The notes beneath the pieces were generated by a model. The model worked only from the letters and a program-made list of their open reading frames with translations, was not told the origin of the DNA and did not search any database. Made by a program: the position numbers and the translations under genes. Below are positions 30,596 to 39,416 of a stretch of 64,000 nt of DNA, one piece after another (positions within the stretch are counted from its first letter, which is position 1; the number at the start of each line of letters is the position of its first letter). The stretch is taken from positions 3,098,001 through 3,162,000 of the forward strand of contig NZ_CP015519.1 of the NCBI RefSeq assembly GCF_001887775.1. The letters run 5' to 3'. This DNA is from Syntrophotalea acetylenivorans. GTDB taxonomy: Bacteria; Desulfobacterota; Desulfuromonadia; Desulfuromonadales; Syntrophotaleaceae.

Positions 30596-31741
30596 ATGTT
30601 TGAATTTGACGAAAGTATCGATCAGACGGCCCAAATCAAGGTAATCGGCGTCGGCGGTGGTGGCGGAAATGCAGTCAACACCATGATCATGTCGCATCTC
30701 GATGGGGTGGAGTTTGTCTGCGCCAATACCGATGCACAGGCCCTGCGTAATAGCCAGGCGCCTCTGAAATTGCAGCTCGGTGCCAAACTCACAAAGGGCC
30801 TCGGAGCCGGGGCCAACCCGGAAATGGGCCGCGAAGCGGCTTTGGAAGATCGAGCGCGGCTGGCTGAAACTCTCGATGGGGCTGATATGGTCTTTATCGC
30901 TGCCGGTCTCGGCGGCGGTACCGGCACCGGCGCCGCTCCGGTTATCGCCGAAGTTGCTAAGGAACTCGGTGCTCTGACCGTCGGTGTAGTCACCAAGCCC
31001 TTTACCCGCGAGGGCAAGCAGCGACTGAAAAAAGCCCAGTTGGGCATCGACCGCCTCAAAGAAGTTGTCGATTCCTTGATCGTTATTCCCAACGACCGGC
31101 TGCTCGGACTGTCGGGCAAGAACACCAGCATCCTCGATGCCTTTCGCCCCTCGGATGACGTGCTGCGACAGGCCGTGCAGGGTATCTCTGACCTGATTAC
31201 CACCAGCGGTCTGATCAACGTCGACTTTGCGGATGTCAAAGCGATTATGAGCGAACGGGGCATGGCCATGATGGGCATCGGCATCGCCGAGGGTGAGCGC
31301 CGGGCCAGCGAAGCCGCTCAACAGGCCATCAGCAGCCCGCTGCTGGAGGAGATCGATATCTCCGGCGCCAAAGGGGTGTTGGTTAACATCTCCGGTTCGT
31401 CGAGCATGACCATGGAAGAATTCGACGAGGCTAGCAGTATTATTCACGAAAAGGTCCACGAAGACGCCAACATTATCATTGGTCTGGTGATCAACGAGGA
31501 GCTCGGCGATACCATCAAGATTACCGCCATCGCCACCGGTTTCGGTGCTTCCTTCGAAAAGGGCAAGCGCAATGTGGAAGAGTTGCAGAATCGCATCAAT
31601 CTGACTACCGACAAGGTCGACCGCGATCTGCCGACCTTTATTCGTGAGCGCCAGAAGGATGCGCCCCGTGGCTTGCGGACAACCTCCAGCGAAGACCACG
31701 AGTACGATATTCCGACCTTTTTGCGTAAGCGGGTCGACTAG
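30596..31741 (+). CDS. ftsZ: Cell division protein FtsZ
   Basis: The 381-residue tubulin-like GTPase forms the Z ring. The tubulin signature GGGTGTGAAP and NTDAQAL, together with the T7 loop NVDFADVKAIM, are intact. The C-terminal conserved peptide that binds FtsA and ZipA-like partners reads DIPTFLRKR at the very end. The 97-base gap after ftsA and a strong GAGGGAGGG site suggest high expression. The dcw transcript ends at a terminator 175 bases downstream. Confidence 0.97.
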   Translation: MFEFDESIDQTAQIKVIGVGGGGGNAVNTMIMSHLDGVEFVCANTDAQALRNSQAPLKLQLGAKLTKGLGAGANPEMGREAALEDRARLAETLDGADMVFIAAGLGGGTGTGAAPVIAEVAKELGALTVGVVTKPFTREGKQRLKKAQLGIDRLKEVVDSLIVIPNDRLLGLSGKNTSILDAFRPSDDVLRQAVQGISDLITTSGLINVDFADVKAIMSERGMAMMGIGIAEGERRASEAAQQAISSPLLEEIDISGAKGVLVNISGSSSMTMEEFDEASSIIHEKVHEDANIIIGLVINEELGDTIKITAIATGFGASFEKGKRNVEELQNRINLTTDKVDRDLPTFIRERQKDAPRGLRTTSSEDHEYDIPTFLRKRVD

Positions 31742-31915
31742 CTCAACCTCCATTTAATTTGTTTGTTGCCGGCCGAAGGCTGTTATTCTGTGGTGGCAAG
31801 ACTCCGCTTGTCCGCTGTAGTTGGGCTTTGAGGCCCTATGCAGCTGTGCCGGTGCCGGCTATATAGACTGGTGTTTTCACCCGTCATGCAATGAAGTGAC
31901 GACTCCCTCGTCCCC
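31742..31915 (+). other. Structured non-coding stretch after ftsZ
   Basis: No open frame with a start signal is found. Several short stems are visible, such as GCTG/CAGC enclosing GGGC/GCCC with a TTTGAG loop (about 31816-31846), directly before the terminator. It may simply be the ftsZ 3' untranslated region, or a small RNA processed from it. I cannot assign it to a known RNA family. Confidence 0.3.
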
Positions 31916-31941
31916 GGGGACCGCCTATGCGGTCCCCTTTT
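31916..31941 (+). terminator. Terminator of the dcw cluster
   Basis: A perfect nine-base-pair GC-rich stem (31916-31924 with 31929-31937) has a CTAT loop and is followed by a T tract. Confidence 0.92.
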
Positions 31942-32033
31942 CTTTATTTTCTGGGCGGGCATTTGCTACTATAAGGTGTATCTATTGCCCCGTTGGCCAA
32001 AAGCCAGCCTTGCCGATCTAACCTGGAACCTCT

Positions 32034-33776
32034 ATGTCTCGCAGACTTTTAGAAAACGCACGCAGGCGGCTTGCCGCTGAGGAGGGACCTGCTCCTCATT
32101 CCTGGGGCGGCCGTCTGAGTGTGGCTCTGGTCTATCCCAATACCTACCATCAGGCTATGAGCAACCTCGGCTTTCAATGGGTGCACCATGCCCTGAACCG
32201 TCGGCCCGATTGTCTTTGCGAACGCTTCTTTCTGCCGGATGCCGCTGATCTGGCCGAACATAGAAAGACCGGTTTTAGTCTCTTTTCTCTCGAGTCAGCA
32301 CGGCCCCTAAGCGATTTTGACCTGATCGCCTTTTCCATCTCTTTTGAGAACGATTATCTGCATCTGCCGATTCTTTTCGATCTGGCCCGAATCCCTCTGT
32401 GGGCTGTCGAACGGGGTGATGATTTTCCCCTGGTGATGTGCGGCGGGGTCTGCGCTTTTCTCAACCCCGAGCCACTGGCGGAGATCATGGATTTGTTCGC
32501 CGTCGGCGAAGGAGAGAAAATCCTGCCCGATTTGCTCGATACCCTGCAGGGAGGCTGCGGCGACCGAGAGATATTGCTGGATAAACTATGCCGGAAACCC
32601 GGCATCTATGTTCCTTCCCGTTATTCCATCGAGTACCATGAGGACGGGACCCTGGCGGCTTATGAATCTATCCCGCCTGCTCCCGAACATGTCCGACGCC
32701 AATGGCTGGGACGCCTTGACGAATCCCAGAGTCGAACATTCATCCATACCGATGACACGGAATTCGGCGACATGTCTCTGGTGGAGATCTCCCGCGGATG
32801 CGGTCGCGGGTGCCGTTTCTGCGCGGCGGGGTATATTTATCTGCCGCCCCGGGAACGAAGCGCCGCTGCCCTGACGGGCCAGTTTGCCGAGGGGCTTTGC
32901 CATCGCCAGAAACTCGGCCTGGTCAGTGCGGCTGTCTCCGATCACAGTGCCATCGCCGATTTAGAGCATCAGATTCAGCAGGCAGGTGGCCAGATTTCCG
33001 TGTCTAGTTTGCGCATCGATTCTCTTACGGCAGGTGAGGTTGCGGCTCTAAAAGAGTCGGGGCATCGCACCGTGGCGCTGGCACCAGAGGCCGGCAGTCA
33101 AAGGCTGAGAAATTTCATTAATAAGGGGTTCGACGAAGAGCAGATCCTTGCTGCGGTGCAATTAGTGGTCGAGGGCGGCATTCCCAACCTCAAACTCTAT
33201 TTTCTGCTCGGCCTTCCCACCGAATGTGAAGCCGATCTCGCCGAGCTGTTGTCTCTGACGGAAAAGATTCGCAGCCTCTGGTTGGCCGAAGGGAAAAAGC
33301 GCGGCCGCCTCGGACAATTGACCCTGTCTGTCAATCCCTTTATCCCTAAGCCCTTCACTCCGTTGCAGTGGGCTGCCATGGCTTCCCAAGCGGATTTGAA
33401 AAAGCGCTTTCGTAAAATTCGCGCTGCCATAGGCCGGTTGCCCAACACCGAGGTGATTTTCGAATCATTGCGTGGCGCCGAACTGCAGGCCTTTCTGGCC
33501 CGGGGCGACCGACGCACTGGGCGCACTCTGCCCTCCCTGGCTGCGGGAGATAATTTGCGTAAGGCCTGTAAACAGGCCGGGCTCGATGCGGGTTTCTATG
33601 TCACTCGCGAACGGGGTGCCGAAGAACTTTTCCCCTGGGAGGTCATCGACAGCGGCGTTGACCGCCACTATCTCTGGCAGGAGTATCTAAGGGCGGCAGA
33701 AGGGCAACTGACATCCCCTTGTGTATCGGGTTGTCAGCGTTGCGGTATCTGCAAGAAAGACCCGAACCCTGCTTGA
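32034..33776 (+). CDS. Radical SAM protein with C-terminal Cys cluster
   Basis: The 580-residue protein has an N-terminal region like a B12-binding fold (LVYPNTYHQAMSNLGFQ), then a radical SAM core with the [4Fe-4S] motif CGRGCRFCAAGY (Cys about 256, 260, 263) and a downstream SAM-binding segment (LAPEAGSQRLR). The overall pattern is that of the TIGR03960-type family, often joined to a DUF2344 protein; no such partner is seen here. The last 20 residues hold CVSGCQRCGIC, an extra four-Cys cluster that could bind another Fe-S cluster. The substrate is unknown. The ATG start gives the conserved N-terminus; no strong ribosome binding site is visible. Confidence 0.85.
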   Translation: MSRRLLENARRRLAAEEGPAPHSWGGRLSVALVYPNTYHQAMSNLGFQWVHHALNRRPDCLCERFFLPDAADLAEHRKTGFSLFSLESARPLSDFDLIAFSISFENDYLHLPILFDLARIPLWAVERGDDFPLVMCGGVCAFLNPEPLAEIMDLFAVGEGEKILPDLLDTLQGGCGDREILLDKLCRKPGIYVPSRYSIEYHEDGTLAAYESIPPAPEHVRRQWLGRLDESQSRTFIHTDDTEFGDMSLVEISRGCGRGCRFCAAGYIYLPPRERSAAALTGQFAEGLCHRQKLGLVSAAVSDHSAIADLEHQIQQAGGQISVSSLRIDSLTAGEVAALKESGHRTVALAPEAGSQRLRNFINKGFDEEQILAAVQLVVEGGIPNLKLYFLLGLPTECEADLAELLSLTEKIRSLWLAEGKKRGRLGQLTLSVNPFIPKPFTPLQWAAMASQADLKKRFRKIRAAIGRLPNTEVIFESLRGAELQAFLARGDRRTGRTLPSLAAGDNLRKACKQAGLDAGFYVTRERGAEELFPWEVIDSGVDRHYLWQEYLRAAEGQLTSPCVSGCQRCGICKKDPNPA

Positions 33777-33889
33777 CAGAGCCGGTTAGGGCGGTTAAAT
33801 TTGAATTCTGACCAGAAGAATCATATTAACGTTCAGTCGGCTTCAACATCCGGGTCGGCTCCCGCATTTTATCCCCAAGGAGGAAGACC

Positions 33890-34408
33890 ATGACCAAGGA
33901 ACGTACCGGCATAGTTACCATCCACGGCAACCCCCTGACCCTGCTCGGCCCCGAGATATCCGTTGGCGATCAAGCTCCTCCTTTTACCGTGGTCGATAAT
34001 GATCTCAAGCCCGTGACCCTCAACGACTCCAAAGGCAGGGTACGTTTGATTACGGTGGTCCCGTCTCTGGATACGCCGGTATGCGACACCATGATCCGCC
34101 GTTTTAACGAAGAGGCCGCAGGTTTGTCGGACGACCTTGTGGTTTACACGATCAGCGTCGATCTTCCCTTTGCCCAAAAACGCTGGTGCGGTGCCGCCGG
34201 TGTCGAGGGTGTGCAAACTCTGTCCGATTATCAGGAGCTTGATTTCGGCCTGCACTACGGTCTGCTGACCAAGGAGCTCAAGCTGCTGGCTCGGGCGGTG
34301 CTGGTGATCAATCGCGCCGGTAAGATCGTCTATTACCAACTGGTCAATGAAGTCGTCGATGAGCCCGATTATGCTGCGGCGCTGGAAGCAGTAAAGAAGC
34401 TGCTCTAG
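33890..34408 (+). CDS. tpx: Thiol peroxidase (atypical 2-Cys peroxiredoxin)
   Basis: The 172-residue thioredoxin-fold enzyme reduces peroxides. The peroxidatic Cys is in PSLDTPVCDTM (Cys about 65) and the resolving Cys in RWCGAAGV (about 100), the spacing typical of Tpx. A strong AGGAGG site stands seven bases before the ATG. It is probably a single-gene transcript, ending at the terminator 43 bases downstream. Confidence 0.96.
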   Translation: MTKERTGIVTIHGNPLTLLGPEISVGDQAPPFTVVDNDLKPVTLNDSKGRVRLITVVPSLDTPVCDTMIRRFNEEAAGLSDDLVVYTISVDLPFAQKRWCGAAGVEGVQTLSDYQELDFGLHYGLLTKELKLLARAVLVINRAGKIVYYQLVNEVVDEPDYAAALEAVKKLL

Positions 34409-34450
34409 CAGGCCCGACAACAGCTGAAGAACTCTGTTTAAGGCATTTAT

Positions 34451-34488
34451 AGAGCCCCCTGGTCGTAATCGATCGGGGGCTCTGCAGT
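34451..34488 (+). terminator. Terminator of tpx
   Basis: AGAGCCCCC (34451-34459) pairs perfectly with GGGGGCTCT (34475-34483) and is followed by a T run. Confidence 0.88.
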
Positions 34489-35142
34489 TTTTCGGGAAAA
34501 TTAAGACGCGATCGAATCATTTTGATGCTCTCGGTATTGGCGACATTTCTCTTTTGAGTTCTCCGGCTTGTTCTCTCTCCTTGCTTGAAGAGGTTTTTGG
34601 TCAATTAAATCCGCAAGGTCATGCCGCAGGAGAGATATGCTCTTTACGGACCGGTGGGGTGTTGATAAGGAGCAAATTGGCTGTGCCGAGCTTGAACCAG
34701 AGCAAAATCCAGGTAGCATTCTAAATAGATACAAAAGTCTCTGGGCAGTTCTGCGCCGCATGGGGACATCATCAAACCCGTGGCCTTGCAGACGGTTTCC
34801 AGCTCAGTAAGGCTGGCTTTCGGTTTCACGATGTGCCGCATCACCCTCTCTGAAATGTAAGTTTACTCAGGTCCAAAAACCGTTGGGAGCTCTGCCGTAA
34901 CCGTCTCAGTTGTCCAATAAAGGTGCACACCAGAGGATCGGCACTTAGGTCACCAGCCAAAGTTAGCTGGAGAAAGAACAGTGTGAATGGACCGCCGACC
35001 CTCTTGTCAGCCGGGTCACTTCACGGGAAAATCAAACGGCACAAGATCACGGCAAGGAACATTTGCAAGCACAAACGAGATCAAAGAAAGAGCCATTGGG
35101 CGCTTAGAATAATGGAAGAGAGAACCGGGAGGAGGGCAGGTG
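34489..35142. other. Gene-poor region before the ion channel gene
   Basis: About 650 bases hold no gene I can support. Minus-strand frames of 66 and 86 codons (34644-34844 and 34501-34761) overlap each other. Only the first has a weak GAGAGGG site, and neither resembles a known protein. The last 80 bases include the leader and the strong ribosome binding site of the channel gene. Confidence 0.4.
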
Positions 35143-37062
35143 ATGGGCGTTAGCCTAATGGTCAGATTGCAGAGGCTGAGATCGCGCCGAAGTGTGCAGA
35201 CTCTACTATTGCGGTCTCTGCTCTGGCTTGCTTTGGTGGCGTATTTTCTGGTTCCTCAGCCGGTCAGGGCGGCTCGTGCCGCCGTCCAGGAAATAATCGG
35301 CCGTGTCGAAACGGGTGAGCGGCTTGTCTACACCTTGCCTGATTTAAAAAAGGGCCAGACACTCTATGCTTATGCTCAAGGCATCTCGGATAGCCTTGAT
35401 CCCTTCCTGGTGCTGGTCCGGCCCGGCACCGACATCAGCGCTTTGCGCCAAGCCTTTAGCGTTGAGTTGGAGAAGACCATTGCCGCCGGGGGGGATCCGC
35501 TGGTCATGATTCCCGAATTTGCCGATCGTTACAATCTTGCGTGGGATGATGACAGCGCCCCTGGCTACGGTGCGAAACTGGAATTTCGCATCCCGCAAAA
35601 CGGAACTTATGTTTTGCAACTGCGCAGCGCCATAGCCCGGGAAACCTTCGGTGGTTTTCGTCTGCTGCTGGGGCTCGACGCCCCGGCCGTGCTCGGTGGC
35701 GAGGCTCGCTCGACCGGGGCGCGGATTGCCCTGCTGAATCGAACCGCCAGCAGCGGCCTTGCTCCGGTTCAGGAAACCAAGGTGACGATCAGCGCTGAGC
35801 GGCCGTCCACCTACCTGTTCCTGAATGGCGTTAAGGCCGGAGAAACCCTCTACCTTTACTTTGCGGGCCCCCCGAACAAGCCTCTGCCGACCTTCACCCT
35901 GCATGATTACGGCGACAAACCGGTGCGCAACAGCCAGCCCGGCGAACGACCCGGCATCGCACTGTTGGAGTATACCTTTCCCGCCGCCGCCGAAAACTAC
36001 CTGCTGCGCTTCAAGGGACAGATCAGCGAGGATACTTTGGCCGAAGGCAGTTTCCGCCTGCTGGCGGGTCTTGATGAACCGGCTGTCTTGACCGGCAATG
36101 TCGCGTCAGGCGGCAGAGCGCTCCTGAAACAGCCTGTGCCGGTGCAGGTCGGTCTGCGCCTGCAGCAGATCACCAGCGTCGACCAAAAGGCAGAGAACTT
36201 TGGCGTAGTGGCCACCCTGCAGATGCGCTGGCACGATCCGGCCCTGGCCTTCAGTCCCGATCGCTGCCAGTGTCCCTTTAAGCTGTTTCGCGACGAAGCC
36301 TTCGCCAAATTCGCCTCGGAGTCCCATATCCCCTGGCCGGAATTCACCATCTTCAACCAGCAGGGCAAACGCTGGGTACAGAATCGCTACGTGGTGGTCT
36401 TTCCGGAGGGCAACGCCGTCTACCTGGAGCGATTCTCCACCACCCTGCAAGCCCCCGACTTCAACTTTCGCCGTTTTCCCTTCGACCAACAGCAGTTCGC
36501 TATTCGCATCGACAATCTCTACCCCGAAGAATTCTTCGTGTTTCAACCTCTGGAGGAATTTAACCAGGTAGGCATGAAACTGGGCGAAGAGGAATGGGTG
36601 GTGGTCGATTCGACCGCCAGCGTCACAAGCGACCTGTCCAGTTCCTTGCGGCCGGTATCCCGGTTTAATTTCCAGTTCAAGGCCAAGCGGCATCTCACCT
36701 ACTATATCTTTCGCATTTTTCTGCCGTTGTTCGTGATTATCGCCGTTTCCTGGATTATCTTCTTTTCCAAGGATTACGCCAAACGGGTCGACGTTGCTGG
36801 CACCAACCTGCTGATTTTTGTCGCCTTCAACTTCACAGTTTCCGGCGATCTGCCACGCCTCGGTTATCTTACCTTCATGGACTCGATTATCGTTTCAGGT
36901 TTTCTGGTAACCAGCCTGGTGTTGGTTTTCAACGTCATCATTCGGCGCCTGGAACTGACCGGTATGATCAAATGGGTACAGAAAGTTGATCAGTACATGC
37001 TGTGGATCTATCCGCTCTTTTACCTGGCGGCGGTGCTGATCGTCACCCTGGCTTTTGACTGA
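35143..37062 (+). CDS. Pentameric ligand-gated ion channel, DeCLIC-like
   Basis: The 639-residue protein matches bacterial Cys-loop-superfamily channels. After a signal peptide (about 1-40) comes a large extra N-terminal domain built of two similar beta modules, ending in FRLLLGLDAPAVL and FRLLAGLDEPAVL. The ligand-binding domain (from about 335) has the RRFPFDQQ core of the Cys-less loop. The pore has four helices: M1 (about 519-540, YYIFRIFLPLFVIIAVSW), M2 (about 547-572, LLIFVAFNFTVSGDLPRLGY), M3 (about 577-600) and M4 (about 616-638). The double N-terminal domain is the architecture of DeCLIC from a Desulfofustis deltaproteobacterium, whose structure is known. Ligand and physiological role are unknown. 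The ATG at 35143 is seven bases from AGGAGG. Confidence 0.9.
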   Translation: MGVSLMVRLQRLRSRRSVQTLLLRSLLWLALVAYFLVPQPVRAARAAVQEIIGRVETGERLVYTLPDLKKGQTLYAYAQGISDSLDPFLVLVRPGTDISALRQAFSVELEKTIAAGGDPLVMIPEFADRYNLAWDDDSAPGYGAKLEFRIPQNGTYVLQLRSAIARETFGGFRLLLGLDAPAVLGGEARSTGARIALLNRTASSGLAPVQETKVTISAERPSTYLFLNGVKAGETLYLYFAGPPNKPLPTFTLHDYGDKPVRNSQPGERPGIALLEYTFPAAAENYLLRFKGQISEDTLAEGSFRLLAGLDEPAVLTGNVASGGRALLKQPVPVQVGLRLQQITSVDQKAENFGVVATLQMRWHDPALAFSPDRCQCPFKLFRDEAFAKFASESHIPWPEFTIFNQQGKRWVQNRYVVVFPEGNAVYLERFSTTLQAPDFNFRRFPFDQQQFAIRIDNLYPEEFFVFQPLEEFNQVGMKLGEEEWVVVDSTASVTSDLSSSLRPVSRFNFQFKAKRHLTYYIFRIFLPLFVIIAVSWIIFFSKDYAKRVDVAGTNLLIFVAFNFTVSGDLPRLGYLTFMDSIIVSGFLVTSLVLVFNVIIRRLELTGMIKWVQKVDQYMLWIYPLFYLAAVLIVTLAFD

Positions 37063-37479
37063 TTTTCCGCTTTAACTATGCTGCGCAGAATTCACAAGCG
37101 ATGACCCGGGTATGCGTTTACTTTTATCCGTTGTCTGCTAGCCTTGAATTTGTATGCCGGTACTAATAGAAAAAATAGAACTACTTGTATCAAATCAGAA
37201 GAGGTGAGAGGAGAAACCCTGTTCGTTCGTGTTCTACTCAAAATATCGGTAAGTGTACCTGATTGACGGCAGAGAGATTAGTCACCAAACGACATCTTTT
37301 CGCCCCTGCGCTTATTGGATGGGTCATAAAGGGAAGGACTGTTTTGTAGGTTGGTAGGTGTTTGTTGCCTCACAGGGAAAGCCATGATTCATCGGTTGCC
37401 AGGTGGTAGAGGTGATTTGGTTGAGTTTTGCCGCCTTGCTTGCAACATATGCTCAGAGTTTTTTTGAAAGGAGTTCGCA
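37063..37479. other. Non-coding region between the channel and SYLF genes
   Basis: About 417 bases, AT-richer than the neighbours, with no supported open frame. The last 20 bases hold an AAAGGAG site for the next gene. I see no clear terminator or promoter. Confidence 0.4.
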
Positions 37480-38043
37480 ATGAAATCCATTCATTTTTCT
37501 CCGTCATGCATTGTCTGGTTGGTCCTGTTGCTGATTATCGGTTTTGGACGGCAGGCAGTCTATGCCGATTCTGCGGCCGAGATTGACCAAAAGGTCAAGG
37601 TGGGGTTGGCGGATCTTTACGCGGGTTCGCCGACGGCACTGGAATTTTCCAAAGTCGCCAAGGGAATCCTGGTGTTTCCGGATGTGGTGAAGGCCGGCCT
37701 GGTGATCGGCGGACAATTTGGCGAGGGGGCCCTGCTGGTGGATGGTGCGACCGTCGGCTATTACAACACCGTTGCGGCCTCCTATGGTCTGCAGGTCGGA
37801 GCCCAGTCTTTCGGTTACGCCATGTTCCTGATGACCGACGAAGCCTTGAGCTATTTGCAAAAAAGCAGTGGTTGGGAGGTCGGCGTAGGACCCACCATCG
37901 TAGTGGTGGATAAGGGAAAGGCGGGCAGTTTGACCACCTCGACCGCTAAGGAAGATATCTACGCCTTCTTCTTTGATCAGAAAGGACTGATGGCAGGTCT
38001 TGGGCTACAAGGTTCGAAGATCAGCAAGATAACCCCGGATTGA
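37480..38043 (+). CDS. SYLF-domain (YSC84-like) exported protein
   Basis: The 187-residue protein has a signal peptide (about 1-29) followed by one SYLF/DUF500 domain: ALEFSKVAKGILVFPDVVKAGLVIGG at its head, then GYYNTVAASYGLQVG, and GVGPTIVVVDKG at its end. Eukaryotic SYLF domains bind phosphoinositides; the bacterial exported forms have no settled role and are thought to be lipid-associated in the envelope. It appears to be transcribed alone. Confidence 0.88.
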   Translation: MKSIHFSPSCIVWLVLLLIIGFGRQAVYADSAAEIDQKVKVGLADLYAGSPTALEFSKVAKGILVFPDVVKAGLVIGGQFGEGALLVDGATVGYYNTVAASYGLQVGAQSFGYAMFLMTDEALSYLQKSSGWEVGVGPTIVVVDKGKAGSLTTSTAKEDIYAFFFDQKGLMAGLGLQGSKISKITPD

Positions 38044-38278
38044 TAACAAGTACCTTGCGCAAGTATTGGAGTCGTCATTCACCGCTGGCAGCACTGTAAC
38101 GGTTTGTTTATGGGAACTAGATTATAAAAATCACAAACCTGTTAATGGTGTTTTTGTACAGATTTTTGGCAACTGCTCTGGCGCCTCCGGCCGGGGCCAT
38201 ATCACCCAAGATGATGGCCACGATGGCCTACTAAATTTACAGCACTATACGAACTGAACTAACTCATAGGATGGCTAA

Positions 38279-38396
38279 AAAAAAATTCGTCTTATTAATG
38301 CTTGGTGTTTTTCAAGGGCGAAGGCATACATCTCGTATGTCGAGGTCCTGAAAAAATGCCGTAACGCCGTAGAGCGGACCTTTTGCAACGCCATCA
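38279..38396. repeat. Dispersed structured repeat, family C (copy 2, inverted)
   Basis: This is the reverse complement of the copy at 27278-27395, with many substitutions. The CATAC/GTATG inner stem is kept and the TTTTTCAGG arm is nearly intact. It lies between the SYLF gene and the next exported-protein gene. Confidence 0.85.
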
Positions 38397-38448
38397 AATA
38401 TGGTCTGGCAGAGTGAGGCCTATCTTTTTCTTGAAAGGAGAAACAAAA

Positions 38449-38781
38449 ATGAAGCAAACCTTGATGGTCGCATGTGTTTCGATTTTTTTGTTCATGGCGG
38501 TTTCGTTATCCTTTGCAGATTCGCATGAAATGAAGAAGGAAATGGCCAAAGTTGCAAAACCTCTCTCCCTGATTACCGAAACGCCACAGCAAGGATTTGA
38601 CCTGGCTGTTAAATTAGCCCGCATCGGAGTTAAAACGACCCAGCCAGACAAAGAGGTTTTGTTTAAATTGCGTGAAATTTATGCCAATGATGCCGATTCG
38701 CTCATTGCCTGCTCGCAGGTGATCGCCATTCACTTCCAAACAGTTGCGGCTGCGAATAATTATTGGAGAGGGAGTAAGTAG
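38449..38781 (+). CDS. Small exported protein of unknown function
   Basis: The 110-residue product has a clear signal peptide (about 1-24: two Lys-side residues, a hydrophobic core, then SFADS). A mature helical domain rich in Lys and Ala follows, ending NYWRGSK, with a single Cys. A GAAAGGAG site lies eight bases before the ATG at 38449, which decides the start over the longer frame from 38383. I do not recognise a family. It lies after the SYLF gene, but the repeat between them may break co-transcription. Confidence 0.7.
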   Translation: MKQTLMVACVSIFLFMAVSLSFADSHEMKKEMAKVAKPLSLITETPQQGFDLAVKLARIGVKTTQPDKEVLFKLREIYANDADSLIACSQVIAIHFQTVAAANNYWRGSK

Positions 38782-39130
38782 ATAGAGGTGTCTTTGGGGT
38801 GGTTTCTTTGGGGGCGAACCAAGGTAAATGCCTGGGCTTTAATTATTAATAGACATGACAGGCCTTGTTTTTATCGGTAAAAATGAGCCTCTAAGAATTG
38901 TGAGAACGAACTGACAATCTTTACAGAACTGAATTTGGGCATCAAGTTGGCTATTTATGCCCAAATTACAGCAATTTCCTTGATGCTTTGCTCATAGATT
39001 CAATGGGTTAGCTTGGTCCGAACCCAAGATTCAGACCCGGCGGTTTTATTATTGCTGTGTTCAATATATGGCAAACACTGGTAGGTAAGGGGCATTAGAC
39101 AGTGCCACTTGGCGTTAATGCTTAACCAAC

Positions 39131-39158
39131 GGCACCCGTAAGTAGGGGTGCCGCTTTT
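39131..39158 (+). terminator. Terminator-like hairpin
   Basis: GGCACCC (39131-39137) pairs with GGGTGCC (39146-39152) and is followed by GCTTTTT. No gene is seen immediately upstream, so it may be a relic. Confidence 0.6.
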
Positions 39159-39348
39159 TCTGTGCTGCCAACCAAAAAGTTTGTTGCGATATGACTTTCC
39201 AGCGTCGTGTCGGCAAGAATACCTTCCGCTTGGATTTGGCTCGTAGGCATGTTTCAACTTCAAGAAATTCAAACCGTACGGCCAATTGTCCTGCTTGGTT
39301 AAGGGGCGACTGTACATCGCATTCAATTTCGGGCAAAATGTAAGTTTA

Positions 39349-39377
39349 TTGTGAACAACTTCCTATACTGTTATAGC
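39349..39377 (+). promoter_or_regulatory. Candidate promoter of the PfkB-family kinase
   Basis: TTGTGA (39349-39354) and TATAGC (39372-39377) are separated by 17 bases and stand about 40 bases before the ATG. Both boxes deviate from consensus. Confidence 0.45.
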
Positions 39378-39416
39378 TAATCCCCGTTTTAACTGAACGA
39401 AAGGAACAATCCCTTC

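Larger units (their letters stand above)
38782..39416. other. Gene-poor stretch before the PfkB-family kinase
   Basis: About 635 bases without a supported gene. Two overlapping minus-strand frames (39000-39326 and 39115-39336) have no ribosome binding site and cross the terminator-like hairpin at 39131-39158. The region probably contains decayed DNA plus the kinase promoter. Confidence 0.45.

Noticed and set aside
30425-31753. 442-codon minus-strand frame opposite ftsZ
   Set aside because: It is antisense to the highly conserved ftsZ and has no start signal.
34501-34844. Small minus-strand frames after tpx
   Set aside because: They overlap each other, lack good start signals and resemble no known protein; kept only as a note in the gene-poor region.
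38066-38257. 63-codon frame after the SYLF gene
   Set aside because: No ribosome binding site and unlikely composition; it is probably non-coding.
39000-39336. Minus-strand frames before the PfkB-family kinase
   Set aside because: They cross a terminator-like hairpin and have no start signal.
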